Below the pieces are notes generated by a model. The model was given only the letters and a program-made list of their open reading frames with translations, had not been told where the DNA came from and made no database searches. The position numbers were made by a program, and so were the translations under genes. A DNA stretch of 6,497 bases from Saprospiraceae bacterium. GTDB lineage: Bacteria; Bacteroidota; Bacteroidia; Chitinophagales; Saprospiraceae. Below are positions 5,648 to 6,497 of this stretch, piece after piece. Within the stretch, counting starts at the first letter, position 1. Each line of letters starts with the position of its first letter. The stretch is taken from positions 1 through 6,497 of the forward strand of contig JABWAJ010000331.1 in assembly GCA_013361075.1 (NCBI GenBank), in the 5' to 3' direction.

Positions 5648-6352
5648 ATGAATTCAATAAACGCATTGAAACACATGGGAAAAGTAAAGAAAACCAGGTT
5701 CCTGGCAGCGATAGCACTGGGAAGCCTGATGTGTGTAGTGCCTGCAGCCTGTACCCGGGAGTACATCGAACAGGTGAACCCAGTCTGCTTTGAAACCGAT
5801 GTATTGCCGATTTTTCAGTCCAATTGCACCCAAAGCGGTTGTCACAATGCCATTGATCGCGAAGAAGGTTACGATTTCAGCAGTTATGCCGGTATTGTAA
5901 ACAAAGGCATTGAGCCAGGCGACTACAAAGGCAGTAAAATTTACGAATCGCTTGTTGTGCCGGGTGGAGAATCCATGCCACCTGCGCCTTATGGCCGCCT
6001 CAGCGACGAGCAGATTACCACCATTGCACTCTGGATCGAACAAGGCGCCAACAACACCATCAATTGCGGTGATTCCGGCAATTGCGTGACCGACAATGTC
6101 ACGTATGCAGCTACCGTGAAGCCCATCCTTCAAAAATATTGTACGGGCTGCCATTCAGGTAGTGCGCCTTCCGGCAACATCAGCTACGCCACGTACAATG
6201 CCACCCTATCTACCGCGCTGAGTGGTGCCCTGGTTGGTTCGATAGAACACGCTCCGGGATACGTTCCCATGCCTGAGAATGCCAGTAAAATTCCGGCCTG
6301 CGATGTCGAAAAAATCAGGCAATGGGTTCTGCTTGGCGCAAAAAATGATTGA
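5648..6352 (+). CDS. Exported diheme c-type cytochrome with two PSCyt1-like domains
   Basis: The 234-residue product starts with a signal peptide: basic residues KVKKTR at 12-17, hydrophobic 18-31, then VPAAC. Cys35 may be lipidated, but the -3 position is Pro, so ordinary signal-peptidase cleavage is also possible. Two related domains follow, at about 47-136 and 151-234. The first has LPIFQSNCTQSGCH, a C60-x4-C65-H66 heme motif, then ESMPP (Met110) and LSDEQITTIALWIEQGAN. The second has KPILQKYCTGCH, a canonical C165-xx-C168-H169, then VPMPENA (Met208) and EKIRQWVLLGA. The repeated order of heme motif, distal Met-Pro and 'W-I/V-x-x-GA' ending matches the planctomycete-type cytochrome c family (PSCyt1). 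It should carry electrons in the periplasm; its partners are not visible. AGGGAG (5637-5642) lies 5 nt before the ATG at 5648. An in-frame ATG at 5675 is an alternative start. The gene lies 74 bp after the barrel gene and 20 bp before the YceI-like gene. Confidence 0.88.
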   Translation: MNSINALKHMGKVKKTRFLAAIALGSLMCVVPAACTREYIEQVNPVCFETDVLPIFQSNCTQSGCHNAIDREEGYDFSSYAGIVNKGIEPGDYKGSKIYESLVVPGGESMPPAPYGRLSDEQITTIALWIEQGANNTINCGDSGNCVTDNVTYAATVKPILQKYCTGCHSGSAPSGNISYATYNATLSTALSGALVGSIEHAPGYVPMPENASKIPACDVEKIRQWVLLGAKND

Positions 6353-6372
6353 TTTTCAATAAAATAATAACC

Positions 6373-6497
6373 ATGAAAAAGATTGTAATGCTGGTATCCC
6401 TGCTGTTCTCAACGGTTTACCTGGCACAGGCACAAAGCAAATATTTTACCCGCACAGGCACCATCAGTTTCAATGCAGAGGGGGCCATGGACGACAT
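6373..6497 (+). CDS. YceI-like secreted protein, N-terminal fragment (3' end cut by window edge)
   Basis: An ATG at 6373 opens a frame that continues to the window edge (41 codons plus two bases). The product has a clear Sec signal peptide: MKK, hydrophobic residues 4-18, and AQA at 18-20 as the cleavage site, so the mature protein begins at QSKYF. The mature start, KYFTRTGTISFNAEGAMDD, resembles the opening of Bacteroidota YceI-domain proteins, whose lipocalin-like barrel binds isoprenoid-type lipids. Too little is present for a firm family call. It starts 20 bp after the cytochrome stop, so the two are almost certainly cotranscribed. YceI-like genes are often found near cytochrome genes, which supports the assignment but is general knowledge. 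Confidence 0.7.
   Translation, partial: MKKIVMLVSLLFSTVYLAQAQSKYFTRTGTISFNAEGAMDD

Noticed and set aside
5654..6154. Minus-strand frame of 166 codons over the cytochrome gene
   Set aside because: The plus strand here encodes two heme motifs and a signal peptide in frame, so the antisense frame is a shadow.
6348..6360. Inverted repeat ATTGA-TTT-TCAAT at the cytochrome stop codon
   Set aside because: It is a 5-bp A/T-rich stem overlapping the stop codon, likely by chance, with no T-tract after it that would make a terminator.

Overview
The window comes from a member of the Bacteroidota, most likely a Saprospiria/Chitinophagia-type environmental lineage. The evidence is a DUF6503 lipoprotein, weak or absent Shine-Dalgarno sequences, a TTTG/TAnnTTTG-type promoter candidate, and an ECF sigma factor followed by a beta-barrel protein with an inner-membrane anchor. 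No tRNA, rRNA, insertion sequence, CRISPR array or phage gene was recognised. The lineage below phylum level is inference.

The left half (1-3207) is read entirely from the minus strand. In transcription order it holds an Ate/Bpt-like aminoacyl-tRNA-protein transferase, recR, a DUF6503 lipoprotein and tsaB, whose 3' end runs off the window. These are housekeeping functions: protein N-terminus modification, recombinational repair and the tRNA t6A37 modification. Gaps are 95, 66 and 14 bp, so at least the lipoprotein and tsaB probably share a transcript.

A divergent gap of about 380 bp (3208-3584) separates this from the right half. It carries a plausible promoter for the leftward genes and a perfect 12-bp palindrome.

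The right half is read from the plus strand: an ECF sigma factor (3585-4139), a 458-residue protein (4197-5573), a diheme c-type cytochrome (5648-6352) and the start of a YceI-like secreted protein (6373 to the edge). The 458-residue protein has a short cytoplasmic head, one transmembrane helix, a periplasmic linker of about 195 residues rich in Ala, Gly, Pro and Ser, and a C-terminal outer-membrane beta-barrel ending in Phe. This is the layout of the dual-membrane-spanning anti-sigma factors (Dma) described in Bacteroides thetaiotaomicron, encoded next to their sigma factor. I read the pair as a one-polypeptide route for passing an outer-membrane signal to a cytoplasmic sigma factor.

The family is known, so the novelty here would be the regulated output. 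The pair is followed directly, on the same strand, by an exported diheme cytochrome and a YceI-like protein, which suggests an envelope electron-transfer or redox output. That functional link is inference from gene order.
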